Source of the DNA: an uncultured Poribacteria bacterium
GTDB lineage: Bacteria > Poribacteria > WGA-4E > WGA-3G
Assembly: GCA_951828515.1 (NCBI GenBank)
Contig: OX639992.1
Location: forward strand, 744,001 to 808,000
Length of the DNA: 64,000 nucleotides
Direction of reading: 5' to 3'
Each line of letters begins with the position of its first letter. Positions within the stretch are counted from its first letter, which is position 1. The position numbers and the translations under genes were made by a program. Below are positions 35,339-45,600 of this stretch, one piece after another. A model generated the notes under the pieces. It searched no databases, had not been told where the DNA came from, and saw only the letters and a list, made by a program, of their open reading frames with translations.

Positions 35339-36691
35339 TTACCCCAACATTGAGGCAACAAGTGCCTCCATCGTTGGCACTGTCCCTGCAGCAGGTAATG
35401 AGGACTTCGCTGCCCATGTCTCGTATCCACCCTCCTGTGCCAATGCCTTGTCCGTGCAGATGTAGCCGATATATCCATTCGCTAAACTGACGAGAAAGGT
35501 TGGATTTGCATCGGATTTCGCCTTGATATTCATTCCCGTTTCAACGAACACCTCTCCCGGCAACGCTACAATCGCTGCCTCGCCAAGACGGATAACTTGA
35601 ACCGGGGCGGTCATCTGCGTCGGCAACTTCGCCAATCGTTGGCATTCATGCGCGTAGACATCAACCAGTGCCTGCGGTATCGGCTGCCCGACAACCCAAC
35701 TAAACGGACCCGTTTCGTAGGCATCGTAAGTTCCTTGCGGCACAGACAGCACCTGTTCAGCCACTTTAAGGTCTTCAGCAGTAATCTCTTTACGTTGGAA
35801 CGTCAGTGTGGCAAGGTCTCCGCTGAGGTCAAGTGTCTCGTGCATCTCCATGAGTTGCATCTCAACAATAAAATGTCCCGCGAGAACGTTCGCCATTTTT
35901 ACCGCCTGTTGATGCCCACTCGCTGTCCATTTCGTCCGTCCACTGAAGTCGGTGTTGTTAATCTGTCCGGATGCGGCGTTCCATAGGAGTGAGATACACG
36001 TATCCCCCAGATAACGCTTCATACGTCGATCAAAGTGCCCAAAATAGTCTGCAGAGAGCGCATTGCTGTTGTCTGTGCCGATGTAGTGGAGCGAAAAGTT
36101 CGCAACCGCGGAGATCGGTGTACCATCATCGGTAGCCTCAACGAACATCATCGCTACCTCTGGATCAATTGTACCGGTCGGTTCCACAAGATCTGGGTTT
36201 TCGACACCGGGGTTAAAACGGACGGTGCCGTCTTTCATGTGCCACCGTCGATTGAAGGTGATACGTTCTTCATTCACACTGGCGAATCCGACCCGTGCCG
36301 GTTTGAGTCGCCAGACCGCGAGTTCAACCGCATCAGCGATTTTCAGGGACACCCATTCGGTATAACCCGGATCTTCATCAACACCGAGTAGGTCGGCGAT
36401 TGCGACAGCGGTATGTGTATGCGTGGCATTCACCATGACATGTGCTGGTGGAATATCGCATCTATCAGCGATACGCGCTTTGGCGGCATCCGCGACTTTC
36501 TCCGGTATAGCGATGAGATCGCAGGTAACTATTGCGATACGCGTTGTTCCGTTATCAATGACGACTGCTTTGGCAAAAAGTTCGTCGTCAACATTCTCAG
36601 CGTATCTGGGTCGGAAACCGCCCGGTATTCTTGTGCCGAGTGGCGGTGTGATATTCGCGCTGGCGCTTGCTGCTTTAAGAGTTGTTTCCAT
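35339..36691 (-). CDS. Neutral/alkaline ceramidase N-domain-like hydrolase
   Basis: 450 residues related to the N-terminal domain of neutral/alkaline non-lysosomal ceramidases. Seen: ASANITPPLGTRIPGG start, VTCDLIAI, and metal-binding NATHTHTA, plus HYIGTDN and GEVFVETGMNIKAKS. No signal peptide. Shorter than full ceramidases (no C-terminal Ig domain), so the substrate may not be ceramide. Its start lies directly after a double copy of the CCGCAAGGAAAAATTAAAAA repeat that supplies the ribosome-binding site. Confidence 0.82.
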   Translation of the reverse strand: METTLKAASASANITPPLGTRIPGGFRPRYAENVDDELFAKAVVIDNGTTRIAIVTCDLIAIPEKVADAAKARIADRCDIPPAHVMVNATHTHTAVAIADLLGVDEDPGYTEWVSLKIADAVELAVWRLKPARVGFASVNEERITFNRRWHMKDGTVRFNPGVENPDLVEPTGTIDPEVAMMFVEATDDGTPISAVANFSLHYIGTDNSNALSADYFGHFDRRMKRYLGDTCISLLWNAASGQINNTDFSGRTKWTASGHQQAVKMANVLAGHFIVEMQLMEMHETLDLSGDLATLTFQRKEITAEDLKVAEQVLSVPQGTYDAYETGPFSWVVGQPIPQALVDVYAHECQRLAKLPTQMTAPVQVIRLGEAAIVALPGEVFVETGMNIKAKSDANPTFLVSLANGYIGYICTDKALAQEGGYETWAAKSSLPAAGTVPTMEALVASMLG

Positions 36692-36800
36692 TTTTTAATT
36701 TTTCCTTGCGGATTTTTAATTTTCCCTTGCGGAGGAACGACGTGGAGCAAGTCTATGAAGTCTACTCCCTAAATCCGTCCTCCATTTCATTACGGACTAC
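36692..36800 (-). repeat. Repeat-borne ribosome-binding site, double copy plus ~80-bp body
   Basis: Minus strand: TCCGCAAGGAAAAATTAAAA ends just before the ATG, with a second copy (TCCGCAAGGGAAAATTAAAA) right upstream. The DNA further upstream (GAACGACG ... CTCCCTAAATCCGTCCTCCATT ... GGACTACGGTT) is related to the block at 49572-49640 before era. This is one dispersed element whose end carries AAGGA. Confidence 0.65.
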
Positions 36801-36836
36801 GGTTGCGTGTAAGACGAAAACCAGTCCTTAAAAGAC

Positions 36837-38309
36837 TCAATGTGAACTTCGTGAAGAAGTAAGATTTACCTCACAGATAAGATCGCCCTGTAAGCGAAAT
36901 GGGATATGCACGCCTGTCTGCGTGAGATAAAGTGCCTCCGGTGTAACAGTATCTACGGTGCCGCGCAAAACGACTGACGAACCGATTGAGCGTTCTGCGA
37001 TGACATCCGCCAACTTCCGGTGGAGTGTGGTGAGTTGATCTTCCAACGGAAAGACAAGTTTCTCTTCCACCGTTGTTCGGAGGTTCGGAAAGAAACCTTC
37101 CCCGGTGGCTTGTGCGATATCCAAGAGTAGGTTTCGTGTCGTGAGTGTATAGTCAAATTCAGTAACAGAAATGGACATCATCGTCGGGTCATATACTGGT
37201 GTTCCGAGCAGATAGAGTTGTCCCTCCGCGCCTAACGCAGGCATGCTGAATTCAATCCCTGCGGCGAGCTGAGTACCACTGCCGTAGAGGCTCAACTTTT
37301 TAACGAGTGTATCAATTCCTTTGAGTTTGTGCGGTTTTTCAACAAGGGGCTTGGCAAGATTTTCAACAGTAGCGTAGGTTATTTCAATCGGGGCAATAAT
37401 CTGGTAACCCGATTCGAGAGTGTCCACGAATCTGATGTCCGGCAAGTCGGTGATCGGGCTATTGGAAGAACCGATTGATACATTTCCCATATTTACTTGA
37501 ATGTAGGTTTCTATGCCGAGACTGAACGAGAGTGTTTGCCCATCACTCGACAACTGTTGTGCCAGGATTTTCAGCGGCTCTATGGTGAGTGCGATTGGCG
37601 GTTCTTGATTGATAACTATCGGTTCGTGGAGTTTCGTCCATAAACCGGCGACACGGGTCTTTACGTCTATATTGGTGATGTATTCGACAATAAGGTTCTC
37701 TAATTTGGGGAGGACTGCCTCTCGCACCAATTCGGTCAGCACCCGACGCACCGAAATTGTGATGCCCAAAATCTGAATTTCCGCTTTCTCGATGGAAATA
37801 TCAGAGGTTGTTTCGGCGGTAATACGCCAATCCGAGTTAAGTGTTGGGGTAAGGGTTAGCGATGCAGTCGCAGTTCCTTCAATGTCTTCACGTTTCTGGA
37901 CGACTTGTCCGAGGATTTTTTTCGAGACGCGCGCCCACCCGCTGAACTGGAATGGAACTTTCACCGATACGGTTCCATCCGCCGCGCCCGTCATCGTGAG
38001 TGGGTCAAGATTAAGTTTGATCGCGGACGTAATCGCACCGTCTTCTCGTTGGATGGGTTTGCTGAGATAGTCTCTGAGTGCGGATTCTGCTACCGTTGTG
38101 ACGTCCTGTATGGGCAAATTCGCTTTCACAGCGATGACTGACGGGATTGGTGGCGGCAACGGAACAGGTGTAACTTCCCGAGGCGGCGCGGGTGCTTGAA
38201 TGGTGAGGTCGGAACCGCGCGGCATAGGGAAGAACAGCATAATGCAGATTAACACAACGCCAACGGAAACCACCGCCACCATTATTTGTATTCGCATCTG
38301 TTTCGTCAT
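36837..38309 (-). CDS. DUF4403-family protein
   Basis: 490 residues. An N-terminal membrane anchor or signal (VAVVSVGVVLICIMLFF) is followed by a proline-rich stretch and a long beta-rich DUF4403 region. The part VPFQFSGWARVSKKILG and the C-terminal LLDIAQATGEGFFPNLRTTV fit that family, which is lipid-binding-like (BPI/TULIP-related). ATG overlaps the stop of the upstream oxidase (ATGA). Function unknown; probably periplasmic. Confidence 0.75.
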   Translation of the reverse strand: MTKQMRIQIMVAVVSVGVVLICIMLFFPMPRGSDLTIQAPAPPREVTPVPLPPPIPSVIAVKANLPIQDVTTVAESALRDYLSKPIQREDGAITSAIKLNLDPLTMTGAADGTVSVKVPFQFSGWARVSKKILGQVVQKREDIEGTATASLTLTPTLNSDWRITAETTSDISIEKAEIQILGITISVRRVLTELVREAVLPKLENLIVEYITNIDVKTRVAGLWTKLHEPIVINQEPPIALTIEPLKILAQQLSSDGQTLSFSLGIETYIQVNMGNVSIGSSNSPITDLPDIRFVDTLESGYQIIAPIEITYATVENLAKPLVEKPHKLKGIDTLVKKLSLYGSGTQLAAGIEFSMPALGAEGQLYLLGTPVYDPTMMSISVTEFDYTLTTRNLLLDIAQATGEGFFPNLRTTVEEKLVFPLEDQLTTLHRKLADVIAERSIGSSVVLRGTVDTVTPEALYLTQTGVHIPFRLQGDLICEVNLTSSRSSH

Positions 38310-39478
38310 GATTGCAGCCTTGGGATACCGTTTGAGATTTTATGTTCTCGGTCAATACGAAATGGATGAATGTCAAAACCGGTCTTACCGTTTCGGACGA
38401 GTTCACTCATCATACGTCCGACGAGGGCACAAAACTTGAAGCCGTGCCCTGAAAACCCCGCTGCAATCAGCAGATCTGGACAGTGCGGGTGTGCGTCAAT
38501 GATAAAGTCTTCGTCTGGAGTTTCAGTATAGAGACAGACTTCGGTATGCGTGGTTTTTCCAAGTTCCGGGAGGCGTTCTTGGACGTAAGTATCTATATGG
38601 GCAATGTAATCCGCGTCCGGGGTGCGTTCGGGTGTATCAGGGGAGATAATCTGTCCTTTTCCGTGCCGTGCAATTTTTACCCCGCCCCCTTTATCAAAAG
38701 AACCAAAAGCGGGAATAGCATAGATGAATTCTCCATCAGGGGTCACCTCCGTGAAGACTGGAAACTGGTCTGGCTGGAAACGTTTACTGTCTGTGGGCTG
38801 ATAGTAGCATACCTGTTGTTTTGTAACCGTGAGCGGAAGATTCAGTTCCGCGAGCAGAGTGCCCGCCCATGCTCCCGCTGTCACGATGACTTTCCTGCCA
38901 TGAAATTGGCTGTTTTCGGTCCGAACGGTCAGAACATCTGCCTGCCAATCGATGTTGGTAACCTTGGTCTCCTCCCGGATTGTCGCCCCGTGTTGTTCCG
39001 CCAACTGCAAGTGGGTGGAGACACATTCGGCGGCACGGAGAAAACCCGTGTCCTTCTGATAGAGGATCTCCATATCACCCATCGATCGGAATTGCGGAAA
39101 ACGTTCCGCTAATTGTGCCGTATCCCACCACTCAGATTCCACGCCTGCGGCCTCTAAACTTTGCCGTGTCGCGCGTCCATACGGGTTCCCCTTCGCACCG
39201 ATACCTACACTGCCTGTGATAAACAGCAGCGATTTCCCCGATACCGATTCGAGGCCGCGCCATTCGGCGTAGGCGGTTTTCATCAGCTCGGTGTAGAAAG
39301 GCTTATCATAGAAGAAACGGATGATACGGGTTTCGCCGTGTGAACTGCCAAACGTGTGTCCACGCTGAAACTGTTCTAAGACCAGCACGTCTGCGCCAGA
39401 CTTCGCGAGATGGTATGCGGTCGCGCTCCCCATCCCACCGGCACCGATGATAATAGTATCGAATATACGAGATTGCAT
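38306..39478 (-). CDS. FAD-dependent amine oxidase, monomeric sarcosine oxidase / N-methyltryptophan oxidase type
   Basis: 390-residue flavoprotein of the DAO family. Seen: IIGAGGMGSATAYHLAKSG for ADP binding, EQFQRGHTFGSSHGETRIIR typical of SolA/MSOX, and the C-terminal AAGFSGHGFKFCALVGRMMSEL with the Cys that binds FAD covalently in this family. Oxidises N-methyl amino acids giving formaldehyde and H2O2. Overlaps the DUF4403 gene by 4 bp. Confidence 0.9.
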   Translation of the reverse strand: MQSRIFDTIIIGAGGMGSATAYHLAKSGADVLVLEQFQRGHTFGSSHGETRIIRFFYDKPFYTELMKTAYAEWRGLESVSGKSLLFITGSVGIGAKGNPYGRATRQSLEAAGVESEWWDTAQLAERFPQFRSMGDMEILYQKDTGFLRAAECVSTHLQLAEQHGATIREETKVTNIDWQADVLTVRTENSQFHGRKVIVTAGAWAGTLLAELNLPLTVTKQQVCYYQPTDSKRFQPDQFPVFTEVTPDGEFIYAIPAFGSFDKGGGVKIARHGKGQIISPDTPERTPDADYIAHIDTYVQERLPELGKTTHTEVCLYTETPDEDFIIDAHPHCPDLLIAAGFSGHGFKFCALVGRMMSELVRNGKTGFDIHPFRIDREHKISNGIPRLQS

Positions 39479-39509
39479 TATTTTATTGGCTGTCGGTTAC
39501 AAGAAGGTT

Positions 39510-39629
39510 TATGGTAAAATATACAATTACCTATACATCAGAAGATTGGCGAGGTTAGAAAACCTCGCCAGCGAAGTGGTGGGTTTTCGCTTCTATTGAA
39601 ATGTAAACTTATTTTCATAACTCACCATA
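39510..39629. repeat. TA-ended hairpin MITE, copy 6
   Basis: 120-bp element from TATGGTAAAATATAC to CTCACCATA with core GCGAGGTTAGAAAACCTCGC. More diverged at the right arm than copies 1 and 2. CAGTCGGCAGTCAGCC-type repeat words follow at ~39655. Confidence 0.65.
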
Positions 39630-39680
39630 GTTACACAAAAACTTCTTTACCAAAAACTGATGGCTGACTGCCGACTGCTA

Positions 39681-40430
39681 TTAAAAAGGATTCGGTACAG
39701 TCGTGAAATTCTGGTATCGGTCTTCGCCTCGCAGCAGAATCGGTTTCCAAGGACGCTTCAATGAATTCTCTTCTGCCTGCCTCACCGATGGGTCTATATA
39801 ACGAACCGTCAAGCCACACCTTCGACGGGTGGAATGATTCGGTAGACTACCGTGGATCATCTGACCGTGATGGATGGACATCTCACCGGCTTTTAGCACT
39901 AAATCTACGGCGGTTTCTGCTTCCGCTTCGGTGACTGGAGCCTCCTGATTGATGCTCAGCAGGTTACCTGCCTGTTGGGACTTCCCATGTTCTTTGATGC
40001 CTCGCTGATGGCTTCCGGGGATTACCTGCATGCAGCCGTTACCTATATCGCTGTCGTCTATGGCGTACCACGCGGTGATCGCATCCGGTGGTTCAAGCCC
40101 CCAATACGTCACGTCTTGATGCCACGCGACGAACTTATCGCGGGGACCGTACTTGCAGAAGAAATGGGTGGCTAACAGCATCACATCGGGACCGATAAGT
40201 GCCTCAATGACATCCACGATTTTCGGATGTGTTGCGATTTCCCAGATAAATTGATAGTCGAAATGCCAATCAACAAGACCGATTTCACATTTCTCTGCAC
40301 CGACTTCCGCTTCTAACGCATTATAGGCTTGCCGATGGTGCGTTGCTTCAGCTTCATCGGAAATGTGAATGCCGGTCAAGAATCCATCCTTTCGGTAATT
40401 ATCAGCGAGTTGTCCGTTTGTGGTTTCCAT
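39681..40430 (-). CDS. Phytanoyl-CoA dioxygenase (PhyH) family protein
   Basis: 249-residue Fe(II)/2-oxoglutarate oxygenase. Seen: HQD (FVAWHQDVTYWG) for two iron ligands, distal His in MSIHHGQMIHGSLPNHS, and Arg in RRCGLTVRYI for 2-oxoglutarate. Substrate unknown; such genes are greatly expanded in some marine sponge symbionts. ATG follows the CCGCAAGGAATAATTAAAA repeat. Confidence 0.9.
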   Translation of the reverse strand: METTNGQLADNYRKDGFLTGIHISDEAEATHHRQAYNALEAEVGAEKCEIGLVDWHFDYQFIWEIATHPKIVDVIEALIGPDVMLLATHFFCKYGPRDKFVAWHQDVTYWGLEPPDAITAWYAIDDSDIGNGCMQVIPGSHQRGIKEHGKSQQAGNLLSINQEAPVTEAEAETAVDLVLKAGEMSIHHGQMIHGSLPNHSTRRRCGLTVRYIDPSVRQAEENSLKRPWKPILLRGEDRYQNFTTVPNPF

Positions 40431-40449
40431 TTTTAATTATTCCTTGCGG
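40431..40449 (-). repeat. Repeat-borne ribosome-binding site before the PhyH gene
   Basis: Minus strand CCGCAAGGAATAATTAAAA directly followed by ATG; AAGGA to ATG spacing about 10. Same sequence stands before uvrA. Confidence 0.65.
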
Positions 40450-40462
40450 TTCGGTCCGTCGG

Positions 40463-41350
40463 TTAGGAAAGTTCCGGAAGTTTGCACTGGCGGAACCATT
40501 GCGAATCTTCCGGTGGCGATTCTTCTGGATTTTTCATCGTCTCAAAGGTCTTCAAAGCCGGTGACACGGTTTCTGTCCATATCTGTTCGACTTCCTCAAA
40601 AGTTACAGGTTGACGTTCGGTAATATCCTGTTGTTCGCAAGTCGTTAGCAATTCCTGCATCTTTCCTCCGAGCCATGCAACTTCATCAGCGACCATACGT
40701 TCACCGATACGTCGATCCGACTCGAAAGCATTTGCTCCCATCGCAAAATGAGGTCCCTGTGCGTCTGCCTCAGGCATCCGCGACATATCAACACAGTCAG
40801 GCTCCAACGCCCATAGCAGTGAGGTTTCAACTCTACCTGCATGGTCTCCGCCATTACCCTGACGATCGAACCCCGGTGTGTTCGCCTCAAAATCGGGAAG
40901 TCCGTAGAGTTGCATCGCGAAGTGCGGTTGAATTAGAGATAGGAGGGTCTTGAGGTCCTGCCAATTCGGTCCGTAGTGCCCTGTGAGGAAGATAGCGGCG
41001 TGGAATCCGAGGGCATCGGCGGCACGGACATGATAGCAGACGTTTTTGAAGTGTTGCCACGCCGGCATAGCGGTGAGCCAACTGCGGACTTCACCGACAC
41101 TCCGATATGCCCAGTTCGCATACATGCCGTGTTCGTGGATATGCCAATAATCGGGAGGGGCGACGATGCCGCCGTGGGTTTGCGCCGTACGACAAGCGAT
41201 CGCATGTGCCTTGAGCGCATCCAGTCCTACAGTGTTCTGCGGGCCATGTGGCTCGCAGAGTCCGTAAGTGAAATAAACAGCGGGACAGTCATTGAACGCA
41301 GCTTCCAATTGATCAGGGAACATCCGTTCCCAACGTACCTCTTTTCGCAT
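40463..41350 (-). CDS. Creatininase-family amidohydrolase
   Basis: 295 residues. Seen: CEPHGPQNTVGLDALKAHAIA (metal-binding His/Asp), TGHYGPNWQDLKTL and GDHAGRVETSLLW, the usual metal and catalytic blocks of the creatininase family (which also includes formamide hydrolases such as MftE and ArfB). The first block reads EPHGP where canonical members have a Glu-His-Leu-type site. Substrate unknown. Precedes the PhyH gene by 32 bp. Confidence 0.85.
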   Translation of the reverse strand: MRKEVRWERMFPDQLEAAFNDCPAVYFTYGLCEPHGPQNTVGLDALKAHAIACRTAQTHGGIVAPPDYWHIHEHGMYANWAYRSVGEVRSWLTAMPAWQHFKNVCYHVRAADALGFHAAIFLTGHYGPNWQDLKTLLSLIQPHFAMQLYGLPDFEANTPGFDRQGNGGDHAGRVETSLLWALEPDCVDMSRMPEADAQGPHFAMGANAFESDRRIGERMVADEVAWLGGKMQELLTTCEQQDITERQPVTFEEVEQIWTETVSPALKTFETMKNPEESPPEDSQWFRQCKLPELS

Positions 41351-41373
41351 TAGGAGTGCCTCTCAAAAGAATG

Positions 41374-41398
41374 TCGCGATTCGGAGATCGCTCCTACA
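41374..41398. repeat. REP-like palindrome, best intergenic copy
   Basis: 25-bp unit TCGCGATTCGGAGATCGC + TCCTACA, identical over all 25 bases to the copy inside uvrA at 43795-43819. Confidence 0.7.
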
Positions 41399-41407
41399 TT
41401 AGTTTTA

Positions 41408-42274
41408 TCACAAAAGAAAACCCATATTTAATGTTTGGCAGATTTTCTTAGCACCAGTAAGACGGGGTTGCAATTCAAATGCCATTTTCAAAACGGTTCG
41501 CGCTTCTGGGAACCGATCGATTTCAACGTAGAACTCCGCAATTTTCTTGTACATCCATGCGGTCTCGCGTTTCGAGAGTCTCAATTCACGGATTTTCGCC
41601 AACGGAATTGAGCGGGTCTGGTCGTACCCCTCGATACTGAAGTGATAGAGATAGATGAATTTGAGACGCTCTTTGACTTCCGGAATAAAATGCCTGAAAC
41701 AGGGACGCTTTGTTTCGGCAGATAATAGCGATTCATAAATTAGCATTGCCTGTTCAATTTTTCGGTACCGATCAAGAACGGAAGACGGACCCCCATTAGA
41801 AAACCCGAGTTTTTGGTACGCTTCAGCAATGAGAAATTCACAGTCCCGGCTCTCCTCATAACTCAGGAAATCGTCGATGCACCATTCTTTCCCAATTTCT
41901 TCGGAGCGATGTCGCAACTGCTCGTACATGGAAACACCAGTCTCATAATTGTGATGGAGCAATGCTTGCAGCAGCAATTCCAACTTGGCGTAAGTGTGGT
42001 TGAGCCTACTCAGTCTGTCAAGATAGGCGTCACGGGACTTCTGCTGCCGTTCGATCGTCTGTAATGTCCGATCATAGTCAGATTTTTGCTTCCTGTCTTG
42101 GAGTGTGTTATAGGCATTACAGACTTCGCGGAACATCTTTTCCGCAAAAGTAGTCCGCTCCGGGTTTTTATCGGGATGGTAGCGTTTTGCGAGTCTCCGA
42201 TAGGCTCTCTTTATTTCGCGAGCGGTGGCATCGCGCTCGATTTCTAAGATTTGATAGTAATCTGGAATTTGCAT
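41408..42274 (-). CDS. J-domain (DnaJ-like) protein
   Basis: 288 residues. N-terminal J domain (PDYYQILEIERDATAREIKR ... KRYHPDKNPE with the HPD triad) followed by ~200 residues of helical, TPR-like sequence. No G/F or zinc-finger regions, so a specialised co-chaperone. The frame is open to 42493, but ATG 42274 sits at the normal J-domain start; the ribosome-binding site is weak. Confidence 0.85.
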   Translation of the reverse strand: MQIPDYYQILEIERDATAREIKRAYRRLAKRYHPDKNPERTTFAEKMFREVCNAYNTLQDRKQKSDYDRTLQTIERQQKSRDAYLDRLSRLNHTYAKLELLLQALLHHNYETGVSMYEQLRHRSEEIGKEWCIDDFLSYEESRDCEFLIAEAYQKLGFSNGGPSSVLDRYRKIEQAMLIYESLLSAETKRPCFRHFIPEVKERLKFIYLYHFSIEGYDQTRSIPLAKIRELRLSKRETAWMYKKIAEFYVEIDRFPEARTVLKMAFELQPRLTGAKKICQTLNMGFLL

Positions 42275-42636
42275 TATGGATACGACATCTTTAATTGATA
42301 CAGTATTATCATTCCATATCTCCCAGAATTTGTCAAGGTTTTTTAACGATTCGCAAAGCGTTAAATCAAACGATTGGTTTCCTAATGGTCCTCGCTCCAG
42401 AGTCGCCTGCGCCGTTGTTTCAGGCTGCTGCCTTAGAAATAAAACGCAACCGTAAGCCCGTAATGAAATGGCGGGGTTTTTGCGAATCAGCACGGGATTT
42501 AGTCTGGGGATAGACTAAATTCATTCCTCGTATTACATTTGTGCGTGTGGCATTCCGTGGGACGTTTCTTCAGACTTAAAAAATGACTTGAGAAACGAGA
42601 ACGGAAAGGAATCGGCAAGGTATAATAAAAAACGTT

Positions 42637-45600
42637 CTACAGTACCTCGCGTAAGAAACGTGCGGTGTGGGATTCTTGGACCGAGGCGACATCCTCTGGC
42701 GTGCCCATTGCAACGACTTCTCCGCCACCTTTACTGCCTTCCGGTCCCAAGTCGATGATCCAATCTGCGGATTTGATAACGTCGATGTTATGTTCGACAG
42801 CGATAATCGTGTTGCCTTCATCGACGAGTCGGTTTAGCACCTTGAGGAGTTTCTGGATGTCGTCAAAGTGGAGTCCTGTTGTCGGTTCGTCCATGATATA
42901 GAGTGTTGCACCCGTTTGGCGGCGTGCCAACTCTTTCGCCAGTTTGACGCGCTGCGCTTCACCACCGGAGAGTGTTGTCGCCGATTGTCCCAATTCTATA
43001 TAACCGAGTCCGACATCCGTCAACATCTGGAGCGTCCGGCAGATACGCGGATTCTCGTCGAAAAATGTGAGTGCCTCATCTACCGTCATAGTTAAGACTT
43101 CAGCGATATTTTTACCGTTGTAACGGATTTCGAGAGTCTCCACATTGTAGCCGGTGCTATTACAGGTCTCACACGGTATCCATACATCAGGGAGGAAATG
43201 CATCTCGACGCGATTGAAACGATGCCCTTCACACACGTGACACTGTCCCTGTGCGAGATTGAAACTGAACGTACCCATACTATACCCACGCAACTTTGCA
43301 TCATGTTGCTCAGCGAAGAGTTCACGAATTTTCGTGAACAGGTCGGTATAAGTTGCTGGATTGGAACGTGGCGTTTCTCCGATCGCCTTCTGGTCCACAT
43401 TGATGAGACGTTTGATATGACTCACACCGCGGATGCTTCTATACTCCGGTAGTCCGTAGTCGTTATATATCGGTTCTCGGTTACTTGGGTCGATATAGCG
43501 ACTATAGCGACGGTCCTCGGGATCGCCGGTTTTGATAGAACTCCGACTCTCAAGCGCGGGTTTTAGCGTGCCTTCAACGAGTGAGCTCTTTCCGCACCCT
43601 GAGACACCGGTTACACAGGTGAGGGTTCCGAGTGGAATCTTGACATCAATGTTCTTGAGATTGTTCGTTTGCGCCCCGAATATTGCTAACTGTTTTCCTG
43701 TGCCTTCACGTCGGGTATTCGGGACAGGGATTTCTACTTCATCGGAGAGATAAGCCTGTGTCAAAGATTTGGTGGACGACGGTTCATCGGTATGTCGCGA
43801 TTCGGAGATCGCTCCTACAAGAGGAGAACCATCAATGAAGGTATTTGGTGTACCGGTCGCGACGATCTCGCCACCGCCTTTGCCCGCTTGGGGACCGAAG
43901 TCGATTACATGATCGGAGGCTAATATCGTATCGCGGTCATGTTCAACGACGAGGACACTGTTGCCGATATCGCGGAGTTCCTTGAGTGCCGCAATGAGGC
44001 GTTCTTGGTCGCGTGGGTGTAAGCCGATGCTCGGTTCATCGAGAATATAGGTTACCCCGGTGAGTCCGCTACCGAGTTGGCTTGCGAGTTGGATTCTGCG
44101 CATTTCGCCGCCGGAAAGCGTCGGTGCCCCGCGGTCCAACGCCAGATAGCCGAGACCAATATCTTCCAAGAATTGGAGCCGCGTCCGGATTTGGCGTAGA
44201 ACTTCGGCTTCAAACTCAGGTGAAGTATGAATGTGAAGTGCTGGATGTGTCGCTCTTGAGGTTGACACACCCGTTGCGATCAGAAGATCGCTCCTATCAG
44301 TCTCCGTATCATCTGAAATAACTTCCGCCTCGATCCGATTTAACCGAGTATCGAAGAACTCAATAATTTCGGTAATTGACAGTGCCATCAATTCAGAGAC
44401 GGTTGCATTTTCAAATCTAACGCAACTTGGCAAGGGTTTCAGTCGTGTACCGTGGCACTGGTTGCACGCGTCATACGGTGGATGCATGTTTCGTCCGCGT
44501 CCATCGCAGAAATCGCACGCCCCGACTTTGTTGTTAAAAGAGAAGTGGCGTGGCGTCAATTGCCCAAAGTTACTGCCGCACGAACGGCACATCGCGTGTT
44601 CGCTAAGGAAATGCCGCCCCGTTGTTTCTCCGCGTTCTCTTTTTTCATTGTCCTGCGAGCCTCTATAGGCTTGCACTAACACGAACCCGCCACTTTGAAG
44701 GAGTGCCAACTCCACCGCCTCCGTAAAACGGCTTTTTTCTTCATCTACAAGCTCAATGCGGTCAATAACGATAAAGATCTCATGGTGAATACCTCTACTG
44801 AGCTTTGGAGTTTCATCCAGTCGATGAATTTCACCATCAATTTGGACGCGCACAAAACCTGCTCTTTGCAACCGCCGGAATACATCGGCGTAATCCTCGT
44901 TCCCTTTCAAAGCGAATGCCGACTCACTTGCACTAACGTCAACAATTTTACCCCTTGACACACCTTCTTTATCTTCAGGCAGAAGGAAGAAATTTGTGAG
45001 AGGTGCGAGGACATCCACCCGTTGTTCGCGGAGTCGTTCAAAAACCTGCGCTGTTATTTCCTCCGCTGTCTGTGGCTGTACCTCCTCTTGGCAATCGGGA
45101 CAGTAGGGTTTGCCCCATCTGGCGTAAACCGTGCGGAGTCCATCGTGTATCTCCGTGATCGTGGCGACAGTGGATCTTGGGTTCTGCCCAGCATTGGCGT
45201 GCGAAATAGCAATCGCAGGCGAAAGCCCCTCAATTTTTGAGACTTTGGGCTTTTCCATCTGCCCTATAAACTGACGTGCGTAAGTGCTGAGTGTCTCTAT
45301 ATAGCGGCGCTGCCCTTCAGCATAAACAGTATCAAGTGCGAGCGATGTCTTACCGGAACCGCTCACGCCGGTCAATGCGGTCATCTTTCGGTGCGGAATA
45401 TCAATGTCAATATTTTTGAGATTATTTTCTGTAGCACCCCGCACAATAATATATTGGTTTTCGGCTGTCAGCCTTCGGTTCTCAGCATTTAGATGGAAGG
45501 GTGGAAGGGTGAAAGCCCCATCCTTCCGTTCTTCCATCCTTCCAGTCTCTTGCTGACTGCTGACCGCTGACTGCTGACCACTATTCTGCCAGATATCGAA

